In this document: piece after piece, positions 55,101 through 63,177 of the stretch | Layout of the letters: the number at the start of each line of letters is the position of its first letter | Numbering within the stretch: the stretch's first letter is position 1 | Source: Streptomyces sp. NBC_01669 | GTDB taxonomy: Bacteria > Actinomycetota > Actinomycetes > Streptomycetales > Streptomycetaceae | Direction of reading: 5' to 3' | Length of the DNA stretch: 64,000 nucleotides | Assembly: GCF_026339735.1 (NCBI RefSeq) | Contig: NZ_JAPEQG010000001.1 | Location: forward strand, 8,865,001-8,929,000 | Translations under genes and position numbers: made by a program | Notes under the pieces: model-generated | What the model saw: only the letters and a program-made list of their open reading frames with translations | What the model was told of the DNA's origin: nothing | Databases searched by the model: none

Positions 55101-55244
55101 ACCGCGACGGTCGCCCTGCCCGCCGTGGCCGGCGGCATGTATCACGTGACCGGCCAGGCCACCTACCTCGGCATCAAGGACGGCAAGGCCTTGTACCAGG
55201 TCGGATCCGGGAAGACCATATTCCACGCGGCGGCCGGCGAATAG
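52170..55244 (+). CDS. Secreted alpha-L-rhamnosidase (GH78)
   Basis: The 1024-residue protein has a Sec signal (FGLFVLTWGLAFSAAPQAFA, cleavage near residue 30). An N-terminal beta-sandwich follows (GWLPQDIDSGETQSAYQVVV, SYTWRVRTWDHAGAESAFSD), then the Bac_rhamnosid_N region (ARVYVASMGDWEVNAGGHVV) and the (alpha/alpha)6 catalytic barrel from about residue 585 with TPTREKGQFLGDS and DIPDYTEMFPEW, where the catalytic acids lie. A C-terminal beta domain ends the protein. It releases rhamnose from plant glycosides or polysaccharides outside the cell. GGAGG precedes the ATG at 52170; the longer frame upstream adds an implausible leader. It stands alone, with no sugar transporter nearby. Confidence 0.93.
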   Translation: MRLPLATCRRFGLFVLTWGLAFSAAPQAFAAGPVRNHAPTAPVGLTVNDRVDPLAVDGAPQFGWLPQDIDSGETQSAYQVVVRDGDGTELWNSGKVSSSAQSWTPYGGSALKAGTSYTWRVRTWDHAGAESAFSDPASFGAGLGDDGWSGAQWIRRPATGNDATNEWTAARKIMTVSSGSPVTDARVYVASMGDWEVNAGGHVVQRSSSYEYAGEGYYDVSKLDGITAGQKLPVGVVTHYWNCKCQGRANGPSGSEGPSGLLVKVVVDHKDGTRDLMVSDGSWKVHRYEPQSVDTVTYRNSDSGDRLEYYDATKEMTGWGTAPYDDSSWPAATAIGPHPRPNPANCASYEGSSSPCAFTHLSALEAHLSQKVVHPVSLLHLPDGTVFADFGKVYAAVPSVRLQDGAAGRQLTFTTSYRRNNSTLTAAVSAGATTLTLAVVGNVHVGDRITVDAPADGYGAGDPETHTVQAVDGTTVTLDGALLRGHAKGSWVENSRAGTSKLDTQGSNMHFYYTEKDGPQTAQPFTYWGWRYLQISDPGENLTTDDISAVVQNTDAAHPATFSSSDATLDGVVALMQRSALQSSQNVFLDTPTREKGQFLGDSIDESFATMSSSGERSLTRQAIVAFMNSQARYWNNGALNSVYPNGDAKRDIPDYTEMFPEWVLRYYQTTGDKDLLRQALPVMKNVADYIWGAVDNRGLVADLPGGSGDYQYGIIDWPAPMRYGYVTKGNVNRTVVNALGVGALRSVATAAEALGDTGTRTTYDDRADHLTAAMRDQLRDPGTGAWSDGLDAAGSRIDHFGEHSQSFPVAYGIADPSEYAALGDRISELGMQQGPMTLRTLLEALRITDRPDTLVKILTDPSHDGPAQVLSEGGSFLWEQWTPGCSTSDCTGTQVSQSSSESFSHGWGGAGVNGVLEGVLGLTVTSPGAETVRITPADKGLTAASGTQWTERGEVGVDWHRTRFGVNTKVDIPVNVTATVALPAVAGGMYHVTGQATYLGIKDGKALYQVGSGKTIFHAAAGE

Positions 55245-55299
55245 CGCACCCTCGCCCCCATGTCAGACGCCGACGGCACGGACGCGCGACCATTGCGTC

Positions 55300-55630
55300 C
55301 AGCAGTGCCTACGGCAACTGATCACTGGCAGGAGGCCGGGCAGGGCACCGTATACATGCGGCTTCCCTGCCCGGGTGCTCCGCCGCGTCCAGGGCACTCT
55401 CCACACCGAGTAGCGGCGCGCCCTGCGGTGCCTCCTCGTAGTCCGGCGCGTGCAGGGCGCCCCGGTCGGGCCGCGCTTGTCGCGCAGCTTCTGCAGCACC
55501 CATCCCGAAGACCGGCGCTCCCCGGGTACCTCGCGGACCACCGAGGGCGGCGGTGTCTCCAGCCGCTCGGTGACGACCTGGTCGTAGTCGACACCGTCGA
55601 CGGGGCGCACATGCTCCGGGGCACGGACCC
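55300..55630 (-). pseudogene. Remnant of small actinobacterial hypothetical gene
   Basis: The minus strand gives PVDGVDYDQVVTERLETPPP and SSGWVLQKLRDKRGP in one frame and LHAPDYEEAPQGAPLLGVES in another, so a frameshift is likely near 55470. The pattern recalls short Streptomyces DUF6233-like proteins, but this is uncertain. Confidence 0.35.
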
Positions 55631-55692
55631 ACCCCCCAGTACTCCGCCGCCTCGACATCGCCGTCCAACTGGTGGAGAGGCAGTATTGCGAA

Positions 55693-55846
55693 CGTGCGCT
55701 ATTCGTTTGAGCCGTGCACGGAGGCCGCCAACGACAGCGCGATGCGCCTCGCGGCGAAGCTGGGGTTCACCGAGGTGGAGCGGTTCGAGGAGTACGGCGC
55801 CGAGCAGTGGTTCGGCGTGTGGTCTTCGGTCACGTCGTTCGGTTGA
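55693..55846 (+). pseudogene. GNAT acetyltransferase, C-terminal fragment
   Basis: About 50 codons (EAANDSAMRLAAKLGFTEVE, then RFEEYGAEQWFGVWSSV) match the last helix and strand of GNAT N-acetyltransferases. The acetyl-CoA binding part is missing. Confidence 0.7.
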
Positions 55847-55849
55847 GTT

Positions 55850-56030
55850 CGTGCCCGAGTCTGGCTCCCGCCGGCAGGTCTGCACCCACCGCTCCATGAT
55901 CGAGTTCATTCTCGGCATCCGGACGCCGCTGAGCACCACCTGGATGCCCGCGTCGTTCAGGACAGTGTCGAAGAGCTCGGGGAACGTGCCGTCCCGGTCC
56001 CGGATGAGTGGGCCAACGGTGAGCTGTGCT
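55850..56030 (-). pseudogene. Integrase-core transposase fragment
   Basis: The minus strand reads IRDRDGTFPELFDTVLNDAG, IQVVLSGVRMPRMNSIMERW and VQTCRRE, which is the end of an rve-type catalytic core with the last glutamate in MERW. The flanking sequence is unrelated. Confidence 0.72.
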
Positions 56031-56033
56031 GCC

Positions 56034-56954
56034 CTATGCCTGGTCGGAGCGGAGGGTGACCGCGCGCAGGAGGGCGTCGCGGCACGCGAGGACGGCCGGG
56101 TGCTGGCTGCGGCCGCGGCGTACGACGGTGAGGACGCGGCGGGTGCGCCGGTCGCGGGGGAGTGGCCGCAGGGTGACGGTCGGGGGTTGTCCGCTCCAGA
56201 CGAGGTCGGGGAGGAAAGCTGCGGCGTGATTCTGCTCGACGAGGCGGAGGTGGAGCAGGAGGTCGGTGGTCTCGAACCGTACGTCGGGTTCGAAGCCGGC
56301 GTTGCGGCACAGGGTCATGGCCCAGTGCCGGGCAGCTGTGCCCTCGGGTTCCATCACCCAGGGGTGGTTGGCGAGCGAGCGCAGCGCCGCCATCGGGCTC
56401 TCGGTGTCCGGGCTGTCGGCCGTTTGGGGCAGTGCGAGGTGCAGGGGGTCGCTGAGTAGGTCTTCCTGTTCGAGTTCGGCGGGCCGTGGGTTGGGGTTGC
56501 CGGGGTATTCCTCAGCGAGGACCAGGTCGAAGTCGCGGGCTTGTAGAGCGGGAAGGGCCTTTTCCGGTTCCATGTGTGTGACGTGGACGCGCAGGTGCGG
56601 GTGCAGGTCGCGCAGCAGGCCGAGCGCGGTCGGGACCAGGGCCAGGGCGGCCGTTTGGAACGAGGCGATGCGCAGGGTGCCGGTGAGGTCGGTCAGGGAA
56701 GTGGCGATGTCCGCCTCCGCGCGCTCCAGGCGTTCGAGGACCGCTTCGGTGTGGGCGACGAGAATCTCGGCCTGCTCGGTCAGCCGCACCCGCCGCCCGA
56801 CCGGTTCCAGCAGCGGGACGCCGACTTCGGCTTCCAGTTGCGAGAGCTGCTGGGAGACGGAGGAGGGAGCGTAGGACAGGGCGGCGGCCACGGCCGCGAG
56901 CGTGCCGCGGTGCTTGAGTTCGCGCAGCAGGCGCAGCCGGTGCAGGTCGAGCAT
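56034..56954 (-). CDS. LysR-family regulator
   Basis: The 306-residue protein has an N-terminal helix-turn-helix (LRLLRELKHRGTLAAVAAAL, SYAPSSVSQQLSQLEAEVGV) and a periplasmic-binding-like effector domain from about residue 90. It is divergent from the diaminopropionate ammonia-lyase gene with a T-N11-A palindrome between them, so it should activate that operon in response to an amino-acid-like inducer. The ATG at 56954 gives a standard LysR start (MLDLHRLRLL). Confidence 0.9.
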   Translation of the reverse strand: MLDLHRLRLLRELKHRGTLAAVAAALSYAPSSVSQQLSQLEAEVGVPLLEPVGRRVRLTEQAEILVAHTEAVLERLERAEADIATSLTDLTGTLRIASFQTAALALVPTALGLLRDLHPHLRVHVTHMEPEKALPALQARDFDLVLAEEYPGNPNPRPAELEQEDLLSDPLHLALPQTADSPDTESPMAALRSLANHPWVMEPEGTAARHWAMTLCRNAGFEPDVRFETTDLLLHLRLVEQNHAAAFLPDLVWSGQPPTVTLRPLPRDRRTRRVLTVVRRGRSQHPAVLACRDALLRAVTLRSDQA

Positions 56955-56997
56955 GGCCGGACCGCTTCCCTCGCCGTCGCGGAGCGACTCTTAATAG

Positions 56998-57010
56998 TCG
57001 GTTTCTCCGA
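56998..57010. promoter_or_regulatory. LysR box between lysR and ammonia-lyase
   Basis: TCGGTTTCTCCGA is an inverted repeat of the T-N11-A form typical of LysR binding, centred in the 116-bp divergent promoter gap. Confidence 0.6.
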
Positions 57011-57070
57011 TGAGTATAGGTCGAAAACATTCGCTGGACCGATCGTAGGAGGGCATCGGACTCTGTTCGT

Positions 57071-58192
57071 GTGTCTGAAAACGCCTCCTCCCCCCGTGCG
57101 CCGCTGTGGTTTCTGCGACCCAGCGCCCGTACCTGGCGGTGTGAACCCGCACCCGTCGAGGTGCGGGGCTTCCACGCCGCGCTGCCTGGCCATTCACCCA
57201 CTCCACTGACCGAACTCCCTCCGTTGGCATCGGAGTTGGGGGTCGGCCGGGTCTTCGTCAAGGACGAGTCATGCCGCCTGGGCCTGCCCGCATTCAAGGC
57301 TCTGGGTGCGTCCTGGGCGGTCCACCGCACCCTTGCCGAGCGGACCACGAGCGGCAAAGAGCCGGGCCTGGTCACTCTGGTGACTGCCACCGACGGCAAT
57401 CACGGCCGGGCAGTGGCCCGCATGGCACGCCTGCTTGGGCAGCGCGCCCACGTTTTCGTTCCGCAGGGCGTGCATCCGCGGGCTGTGGCGGCCATCGTCG
57501 CCGAGCACGCGAAGGTCACCGAGGTCTCGGCGCCGTACGACGAGGCCGTGCGCCTTGCGGCCGAGGCAGCTGCCGGGCCGGACGCGGTCCTGGTCCAGGA
57601 CACGGCCTGGTCGGGCTATGAGCAGATCCCGGGGTGGATCGTCGAGGGCTACTCCACCCTCTGCGCCGAGACTGACGAGCAGCTGGCGGCCGAGGGGGTC
57701 GACAAGGGGCCTGACCTCGTCTCCATACCGGTGGGTGTGGGGTCACTGGCTCAGGCCGTGGTCACCCACTACCGCAGCCGCCCCTCCGGGTGGGCTCCGG
57801 CACTGCTGTCGGTGGAGCCGGAGGCCGCGGCCTGCGTCCTCGAAAGCCTCATCCTCGGCGAACCCGTCAGTGTCACCACCGGCGACACCACCATGGCCGG
57901 GCTGAACTGCGGCACCCCGTCCAGCATCGCCTGGCCCTACCTGTACAGCGGGCTGGACGCCGCCGTCGCCATCCCCGACGCCGACAGTGCCCGCGCGGTC
58001 GCTCAGCTCGCGGCCCTCGGTGTCTCCTCGGGTCCCTGCGGGGCCGCGGCGCTCGCCGGTCTCCGTGCGGTGCTCACTGGCGTGGGCGCCGAGGAACGCC
58101 GTACGGCACTGGGGCTGGATGCGACATCGGTGGTCGTGCTGTTGAGCACCGAGGGCGCGGCTGCCAACCCGAACTCCACCGCCGATCCCTGA
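57071..58192 (+). CDS. dpaL: Diaminopropionate ammonia-lyase-like PLP enzyme
   Basis: The 373-residue fold-type II PLP protein has the cofactor lysine in LPAFKALGASWA near residue 75, the substrate-binding TATDGNHGRAVARMARLLGQ, the phosphate-binding loop PVGVGSLAQAV, and the signature AGLNCGTPSSIAWPYL. These match 2,3-diaminopropionate ammonia-lyases, which give pyruvate and ammonia; a related deaminase is possible. The GTG at 57071 is the likely start. It leads an operon with a LysE-type exporter remnant and two M20-family hydrolases. Confidence 0.87.
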   Translation: MSENASSPRAPLWFLRPSARTWRCEPAPVEVRGFHAALPGHSPTPLTELPPLASELGVGRVFVKDESCRLGLPAFKALGASWAVHRTLAERTTSGKEPGLVTLVTATDGNHGRAVARMARLLGQRAHVFVPQGVHPRAVAAIVAEHAKVTEVSAPYDEAVRLAAEAAAGPDAVLVQDTAWSGYEQIPGWIVEGYSTLCAETDEQLAAEGVDKGPDLVSIPVGVGSLAQAVVTHYRSRPSGWAPALLSVEPEAAACVLESLILGEPVSVTTGDTTMAGLNCGTPSSIAWPYLYSGLDAAVAIPDADSARAVAQLAALGVSSGPCGAAALAGLRAVLTGVGAEERRTALGLDATSVVVLLSTEGAAANPNSTADP

Positions 58193-58290
58193 ACACGCCA
58201 CACGTGAAAGACGCCTGCGTTGAGCCACCGCACCTTCGTCCCCTCGCTGCCGACCGGTTTGATCAGTTCGATCAGGAGAAAGGCCGGCAG

Positions 58291-58912
58291 CGTGCTGACC
58301 CACTTCATAGCCGCACCCGGTGTCCTCGGCCTGCTGACCATCGTGCCGGGCCCGGACATGGCGGCGGTGCCCCGGTGTGCCGTCGCGGCCGGTCTCCGCG
58401 ACGCGCTGCGGACCGTGGGCGGGATAACGACCGGGCTGCTGGTCCGGGGCGCGCTGACCGTGGTCGGGCGCGCGGCCGTACCGGCCGCCTCACCCGCGGC
58501 CTACCCGGCCGTCAAGCTCCTGGGCTCCAGCTACTTGGTGTTCTTGGGCGTGCAAGCGCAGTGGCACAGCCGCCACACCGTGTCCGTCATGGCAGATACG
58601 GGGACCGCCTCCCGTCGGGGGCCCGTGGCGGACCGGCCCGGTCAGCAACGCCCTCAACCCGAAGATCGCCGTCTTCTGCACCGGGATGCTTCCCGCGCCG
58701 GCCCCGTCTCAACTGGCCGCCGCCCGGGCCATGATGCTCCTCGTCCTCCTCCACACCACCCCTCACCCTCGCTTGGCTGGGCAGTTACGTGCTCCTGCTG
58801 TCCAAGGCCCGGCACGTCCTCGAAGAGCCGCGGACCCGCCGTGCGCGCTCGGGCGGACCACGGACGTCGTGCTGATCGGCTTCGGCCTCGTGGCGCGACC
58901 GCAGCCGACTGA
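58291..58912 (+). pseudogene. LysE-family amino-acid exporter, frameshifted
   Basis: The LysE/RhtB start is clear (VLTHFIAAPGVLGLLTIVPG, PDMAAVPRCAVAAG, KLLGSSYLVFLGVQAQWHSR). The rest appears in other frames: VSNALNPKIAVFCTGMLPAP, then LTLAWLGSYVLLLSKARHVL, then VVLIGFG. At least three frame changes over 620 bp rule out a single sequencing error. Its place between dpaL and the hydrolases suggests it once exported the amino acid that induces the cluster. Confidence 0.8.
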
Positions 58913-58962
58913 TCCGCAACGCCATCCACTCCACCGTTTCCGACAACTCCGGGAGACAGGTC

Positions 58963-60237
58963 ATGACGAGCCCCACCCCCGACAAGATCACTATCAACGG
59001 CGACCGCCTGTGGCAGTCGCTGATGGACCTCGCCGACATCGGCGCGTACGACGACGAGCGCACCGGCCTGCGCGGCGTCAATCGCCTCGCCCTGACCGAC
59101 ACCGACGCGACCGGCCGCCGCCAGGTCATCGCCTGGATGGAACAGGCCGGCCTGACCGTCCGCATCGACCGGATGGGCAATATTTACGGCCGCCGCGAGG
59201 GCGCCGATCCCACCGCGGCCCCGGTGCTGACCGGCTCGCACATCGACAGCGTCGCCACCGCCGGTGCCTTCGACGGCTGCCTCGGTGTGCTGGGCGGCAT
59301 CGAAGTCGTCCGCATCCTTAACGAACGTGGCATCACCACCCGCCGCCCGGTCGAGGTCGGCATCTTCACCGAGGAAGAAGGTGTCCGCTTCGGCACCGAC
59401 ATGCTCGGCAGCGCGGTCGCCGCCGGCCGCCTCACACTGGAGTACGCCCACGCCCTGACTGACCGCGACGGCCTCACCCTCGGTGGCGAACTCGCCCGCA
59501 CCGGCTTCAACGGCCTCGCCGACGTACGCCTCGACTTGCCGCACGCCTACGTCGAATGCCACATCGAACAGGGCCCCGTCCTCGCCGAGAACGGCGTCGA
59601 GATCGGCGTCGTCACCGGCGTGCAGGGCATTTCCTGGCAGGAGATCACCATCCACGGCCGCGCAGCCCACGCAGGTACCACCCCCACCCACCTGCGGGTC
59701 GACGCCGGCCTGGCGGCCGCGCAGATCATCGTCCACCTGCGGGCGCTGGTCGACTCCGGCGAGTACGGGGATCTGCGGGCCACCGTCGGCCATCTGATCG
59801 TTCATCCGGACCTGACCAACATCGTCCCGGCCCGCGCCGAGCTGACCGTCGACCTGCGCAACCCCGACGACGTCCAGATGGCCCGCGCCGAGGAAGCCCT
59901 CGCCGCGTTCCTGCGCGACCTGGAGGACAGCCGGCCCGGCCTGTCGCTGACCGTCCGGCGGATGGCCAAGACCGCCTACGTCCCCTTCGACGAGGGGCTG
60001 CAGAAGGTCATCGCGCAGGCCGCCGACGACCACGGCCTGGACCACATCTCGCTGCTCTCCGGCGCAGGCCACGACGCCCAGGAGATCGCCGTGCTCTGCC
60101 CCACCGCCATGATCTTCGTACGCGGCGAGTACGACGGCATCAGCCACAACCCCCGCGAGTACTCCACCCCCGAGGCATGCGCCCACGGAGTCGACGTCCT
60201 GGCCACCACCCTCCTGCGCCTGGCCAACCAGGACTGA
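58963..60237 (+). CDS. Zn-dependent hydantoinase/carbamoylase-family amidase
   Basis: The 424-residue M20-type amidohydrolase resembles N-carbamoyl-L-amino-acid hydrolases and allantoate amidohydrolases. Metal ligands appear in TGSHIDSV (about 90), DGCLGVLGG (about 104), EEEGVRFG (about 138), CHIEQGPVL (about 200) and GAGHDAQE (about 368). The dimerisation domain with HAGTTP is present. It cleaves a carbamoyl or acyl group from an amino acid, possibly supplying the ammonia-lyase substrate. The start MTSPTPDK lies 50 bp after the LysE remnant. Confidence 0.9.
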   Translation: MTSPTPDKITINGDRLWQSLMDLADIGAYDDERTGLRGVNRLALTDTDATGRRQVIAWMEQAGLTVRIDRMGNIYGRREGADPTAAPVLTGSHIDSVATAGAFDGCLGVLGGIEVVRILNERGITTRRPVEVGIFTEEEGVRFGTDMLGSAVAAGRLTLEYAHALTDRDGLTLGGELARTGFNGLADVRLDLPHAYVECHIEQGPVLAENGVEIGVVTGVQGISWQEITIHGRAAHAGTTPTHLRVDAGLAAAQIIVHLRALVDSGEYGDLRATVGHLIVHPDLTNIVPARAELTVDLRNPDDVQMARAEEALAAFLRDLEDSRPGLSLTVRRMAKTAYVPFDEGLQKVIAQAADDHGLDHISLLSGAGHDAQEIAVLCPTAMIFVRGEYDGISHNPREYSTPEACAHGVDVLATTLLRLANQD

Positions 60238-60366
60238 CCGCCCACGGCCTGCAACAGCCAACACGCACGATGCACGGTGCTCGGCAAACACTGCCGCTCC
60301 CCACGTGCCGTGCCCACCGCCCCGCCCCCGACTCACGGGGTGGCATCAGAACTTCGGAAGGCCCTC

Positions 60367-61551
60367 ATGCTCCCCGAGACCCCCTCGACCCCAGCGGCCC
60401 CTGATCCCCTGGAGTCGGATCCCAGCCGCCTGCTGGCCCGGCTGATCGCCATCGACTCCGTCAACCCGGACCTCGTTCCCGGCGGGGCCGGCGAAACCGT
60501 CATCGCCGACTTCTGCAGTCAATGGCTGGCTACCCGCGGCTTCGAGGTCCACAGCCTGGAAAAGCGCCCCGGCCGGCCCTCACTCGTCGCGATCGCCCGC
60601 GGCACCGGCGGAGGCCGGTCACTCATGCTCAACGGCCACCTCGACACGGTCAGCCTCGCCGACTACGACGGCGACCCCCTCGACCCGCAGATCCGCGACG
60701 GCAGGATGTACGGCCGCGGCACCTTCGACATGAAAGGCGGCATCGCGGCCATGATGGTCGCCGCAGCCCGCGCCACCGCCCACGGACCCCTGCGCGGCGA
60801 TGTCATCCTCGCCTGCGTCGCAGATGAGGAGCACGGCAGCTCGGGCACCGAGGAAGTGCTGGAGTCCTTCACGGCCGACGCGGCGATCGTCACTGAGCCG
60901 AGCCACCTCGAAGTGACCCTCGCCCACAAGGGCTTCGCCTGGTTCGACGTGGAGATCGAAGGCCGCGCGGCCCACGGTTCGCGGCCCGAGCTCGGTATCG
61001 ACGCCATCACCAAGGCCGGGCACTTCCTGGTCGCGTTGGAAGAGCTGGGACAGCGCCTCGCGCAGGGTCCGGTACACCTCCTCCTGGGCACCGGCACCGT
61101 GCACGCCTCCGTCATCCACGGTGGCGAGGAACCCTCCACCTACCCGGCGCACTGCCGCATCACCCTGGAGCGCCGCACCATCCCCGGCGAGAGTGCCGAC
61201 AGCGTCGAGCGCGAACTGACTGACGTCCTCGACCGCCTTGCCGACACGGTCTCCGACTTCCGCTACCGGCTGACCCGCGGCCTGCACCGCGAGCCCTTCG
61301 AGGCCGACCCCGAAGCCCTGATCGTGCGCACCCTGACCCGCCACGCCGAGCAGGTCCTCGGCCACCCGCCCGTGGTACGCGCCGAGCCATTCTGGACCGA
61401 CTGTGCCCTCCTGGACCGTGCCGGCATCCCCTGCCTGCTCTTCGGCGTCGACGGCGCGGGTGCACACGCGGCCACCGAGTATGTCGACCTCGCCTCGCTG
61501 GACCGCCTCACCGACATCCTCACCGGCACCATCGCCGACTTCTGTTCCTGA
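60367..61551 (+). CDS. ArgE/DapE-family deacylase (M20)
   Basis: The 394-residue enzyme has the M20 pattern: LIAIDSVNPDLVPGGAGE, metal histidine in LNGHLDTVS (about 93), bridging Asp in GRGTFDMKGG (about 120), catalytic glutamates in VADEEHGSSGTEE (about 155), and GRAAHGSRPELG in the lid domain. It probably deacylates an N-acyl diamino acid or similar. GGAAGG precedes the ATG at 60367. It follows the amidase by 129 bp in the same direction. With dpaL it suggests a route acyl/carbamoyl amino acid to free amino acid to ammonia plus 2-oxo acid. Confidence 0.9.
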   Translation: MLPETPSTPAAPDPLESDPSRLLARLIAIDSVNPDLVPGGAGETVIADFCSQWLATRGFEVHSLEKRPGRPSLVAIARGTGGGRSLMLNGHLDTVSLADYDGDPLDPQIRDGRMYGRGTFDMKGGIAAMMVAAARATAHGPLRGDVILACVADEEHGSSGTEEVLESFTADAAIVTEPSHLEVTLAHKGFAWFDVEIEGRAAHGSRPELGIDAITKAGHFLVALEELGQRLAQGPVHLLLGTGTVHASVIHGGEEPSTYPAHCRITLERRTIPGESADSVERELTDVLDRLADTVSDFRYRLTRGLHREPFEADPEALIVRTLTRHAEQVLGHPPVVRAEPFWTDCALLDRAGIPCLLFGVDGAGAHAATEYVDLASLDRLTDILTGTIADFCS

Positions 61552-61739
61552 ACTCTCACCCGGACCCGGACCCGGACCACGGGTTCGGCACGCAACGAAA
61601 GATGCAGCACCATGACCACCCAGGCAGACCAGCGCCAAGACAGTGGCCACACCGCCGACAGGTCTGCTGATCGTCGCGGTCTGGGAGCCGTTCTGTGACG
61701 GCTGGGAGATCTTCCGACCGGACGCGGCCTGACCGATCC

Positions 61740-61958
61740 CGACATGGGCCGACCCTCGTCAACAGCAGCGCGAGCGTCATCAAGGCGCTCCTATCCGCGG
61801 ACCTGCTCGACTGGCTGTATCTCATGATCTGCCCCGAGACCGCCGGGGGTGGGCAGCGGCTGTTCGACGACGGCCTGCCAAGTTCGAAGTGGAAGCTCAC
61901 ACACCAGGAGACCGGCGAGCTGGGCGAGGTCGCCATGGTCTACGACCGAGTCCGCTGA
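61740..61958 (+). pseudogene. Dihydrofolate-reductase-like (RibD) family protein, C-terminal fragment
   Basis: The frame reads TLVNSSASVIKALLSADLLD, WLYLMICPETAGGGQRLFDD and KLTHQETGELGEVAMVYDR, the C-terminal half of the small RibD/DHFR-like reductases common in actinobacteria. The NADPH-binding N-terminus is missing. Confidence 0.8.
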
Positions 61959-62234
61959 GCCGGCCGATCAGCGCACTCAGCCGGCGAGGCGACCCCAGCT
62001 CGCGCCACGGACTGCACGCCCCACTTGGCGCGTGAGCAGCTGAGTCGGCACCACAGAGCGTGAGAGTTGACAGAGCCCTCTGTGCGCCGCTTCGGGCGTG
62101 CGGTGATGGAATCGTGGGCACAGCTTGTGCGGTGAAGCCAACGGCAATGGCGTCACCGCCCCCTTCCTCGCATGCGACCGGTTGCGGCCGGCAGCGCTCC
62201 CGCACTGTCCGCCCTTCAGACTGCCGCGAAGCGC

Positions 62235-63074
62235 TCAGCTGCTGAGCGCCTGGGTGCCGAGGACGGTGAGCAGGGCGAGGCGTTCGGCGTCCTCGGTGCC
62301 GGGTTCGGCGGTGTAGATCATGATCCGCAGGTCGCTGCCCGCGACGGTGAGCACGTCGCAGTCCAGCGTCAGGGGGCCGGCCTGGGGATGGTCGATGGTT
62401 TTGCGTGCGGCCTCGTGCCGTCCGACTGTGCCGGAGTCCCACAGCTCGGCGAACCGCTCGCTGCGCGCGCGCAGCTCCGCGACCAGCTGCCGCAGCCGCG
62501 GGTCGGCCGCATAGCGCCCGGCGGCCGCGTGCAGGTCGGCCACGAGCGCGGCCTCGAACCGGCGCAGCGACTCCGGCGTGTGCCGGGCCCGCGAGCCCGG
62601 TCCGACGAACTGCCGCCACACGCCGTTGCGCTCGTTGCCCCGCCAACCGGACGGATCACCCATCAGGGCCGCGTACGGAGGGTTGGCCAGGAGCAGAGTC
62701 CAGGACGCGTCGTAGACCGCGACGGGTGTCCCGGTCAGCCGGTCCAGCAGTCGCTGGACGCTCGGGGTGATGTACGCGGGGACCGATTCCGGACCCGGCG
62801 GTGCCAGCCCGGCCAGCCGGAACAGGTGGGTGCGCTCGGACCCCGACAGCCGAAGCGTTCTGGCCAGGGCCTCGACGACCTGCGCCGAGGGGTTGGACGC
62901 GCGGCCCTGTTCGAGGCGAGTGACGTAGTCGACAGAGATCCCTGCGAGCGGGGCCAGTTCCTCCCGGCGCAGTCCGGCCGCGCGCCGGTGCCTGCCGGCC
63001 GGCAGCCCGACAGCCTCAGGTGAGACCCGGTCGCGCCAGCGGCGCACCGCCTTGCCGAATTCCGCCGTCGCCAT
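62235..63074 (-). CDS. XRE-family regulator with MmyB-like ligand domain
   Basis: The 279-residue protein has an N-terminal helix-turn-helix (FGKAVRRWRDRVSPEAVGLP, LRREELAPLAGISVDYVTRL) and an MLTR-type ligand domain from about residue 105 (VYDASWTLLLANPPYAALMG, FVGPGSRARHTPESLRRFEA). Such proteins repress divergent dehydrogenase genes and release on binding small hydrophobic ligands. It is divergent from the SDR gene across 103 bp. The ATG at 63074 fits the family; a longer frame upstream overlaps the SDR promoter and was rejected. Confidence 0.92.
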   Translation of the reverse strand: MATAEFGKAVRRWRDRVSPEAVGLPAGRHRRAAGLRREELAPLAGISVDYVTRLEQGRASNPSAQVVEALARTLRLSGSERTHLFRLAGLAPPGPESVPAYITPSVQRLLDRLTGTPVAVYDASWTLLLANPPYAALMGDPSGWRGNERNGVWRQFVGPGSRARHTPESLRRFEAALVADLHAAAGRYAADPRLRQLVAELRARSERFAELWDSGTVGRHEAARKTIDHPQAGPLTLDCDVLTVAGSDLRIMIYTAEPGTEDAERLALLTVLGTQALSS

Positions 63075-63177
63075 GCCCACCAGTGTGCATCGCCTGCCGA
63101 GCAGCCTGCCTGGTACCAGCAGTCCCAGGAACACAAGGCGTCTGGCTGACCGCCCCGTCCTGCCGGAACGTGTGGGT

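Noticed and set aside
53274..55226. 650-codon open frame antisense to the rhamnosidase
   Set aside because: It mirrors the third-position bias of the real gene and has no recognisable domain.
58654..60336. 560-codon open frame antisense to the amidase
   Set aside because: The real M20 enzyme with all metal ligands is on the other strand; the antisense product is low-complexity Gly/Val/Asp.
61556..61583. Tandem hexamer CCCGGA after the deacylase as a CRISPR or regulatory repeat
   Set aside because: There are only about three copies without spacers; it is a simple G/C repeat, perhaps part of a terminator.
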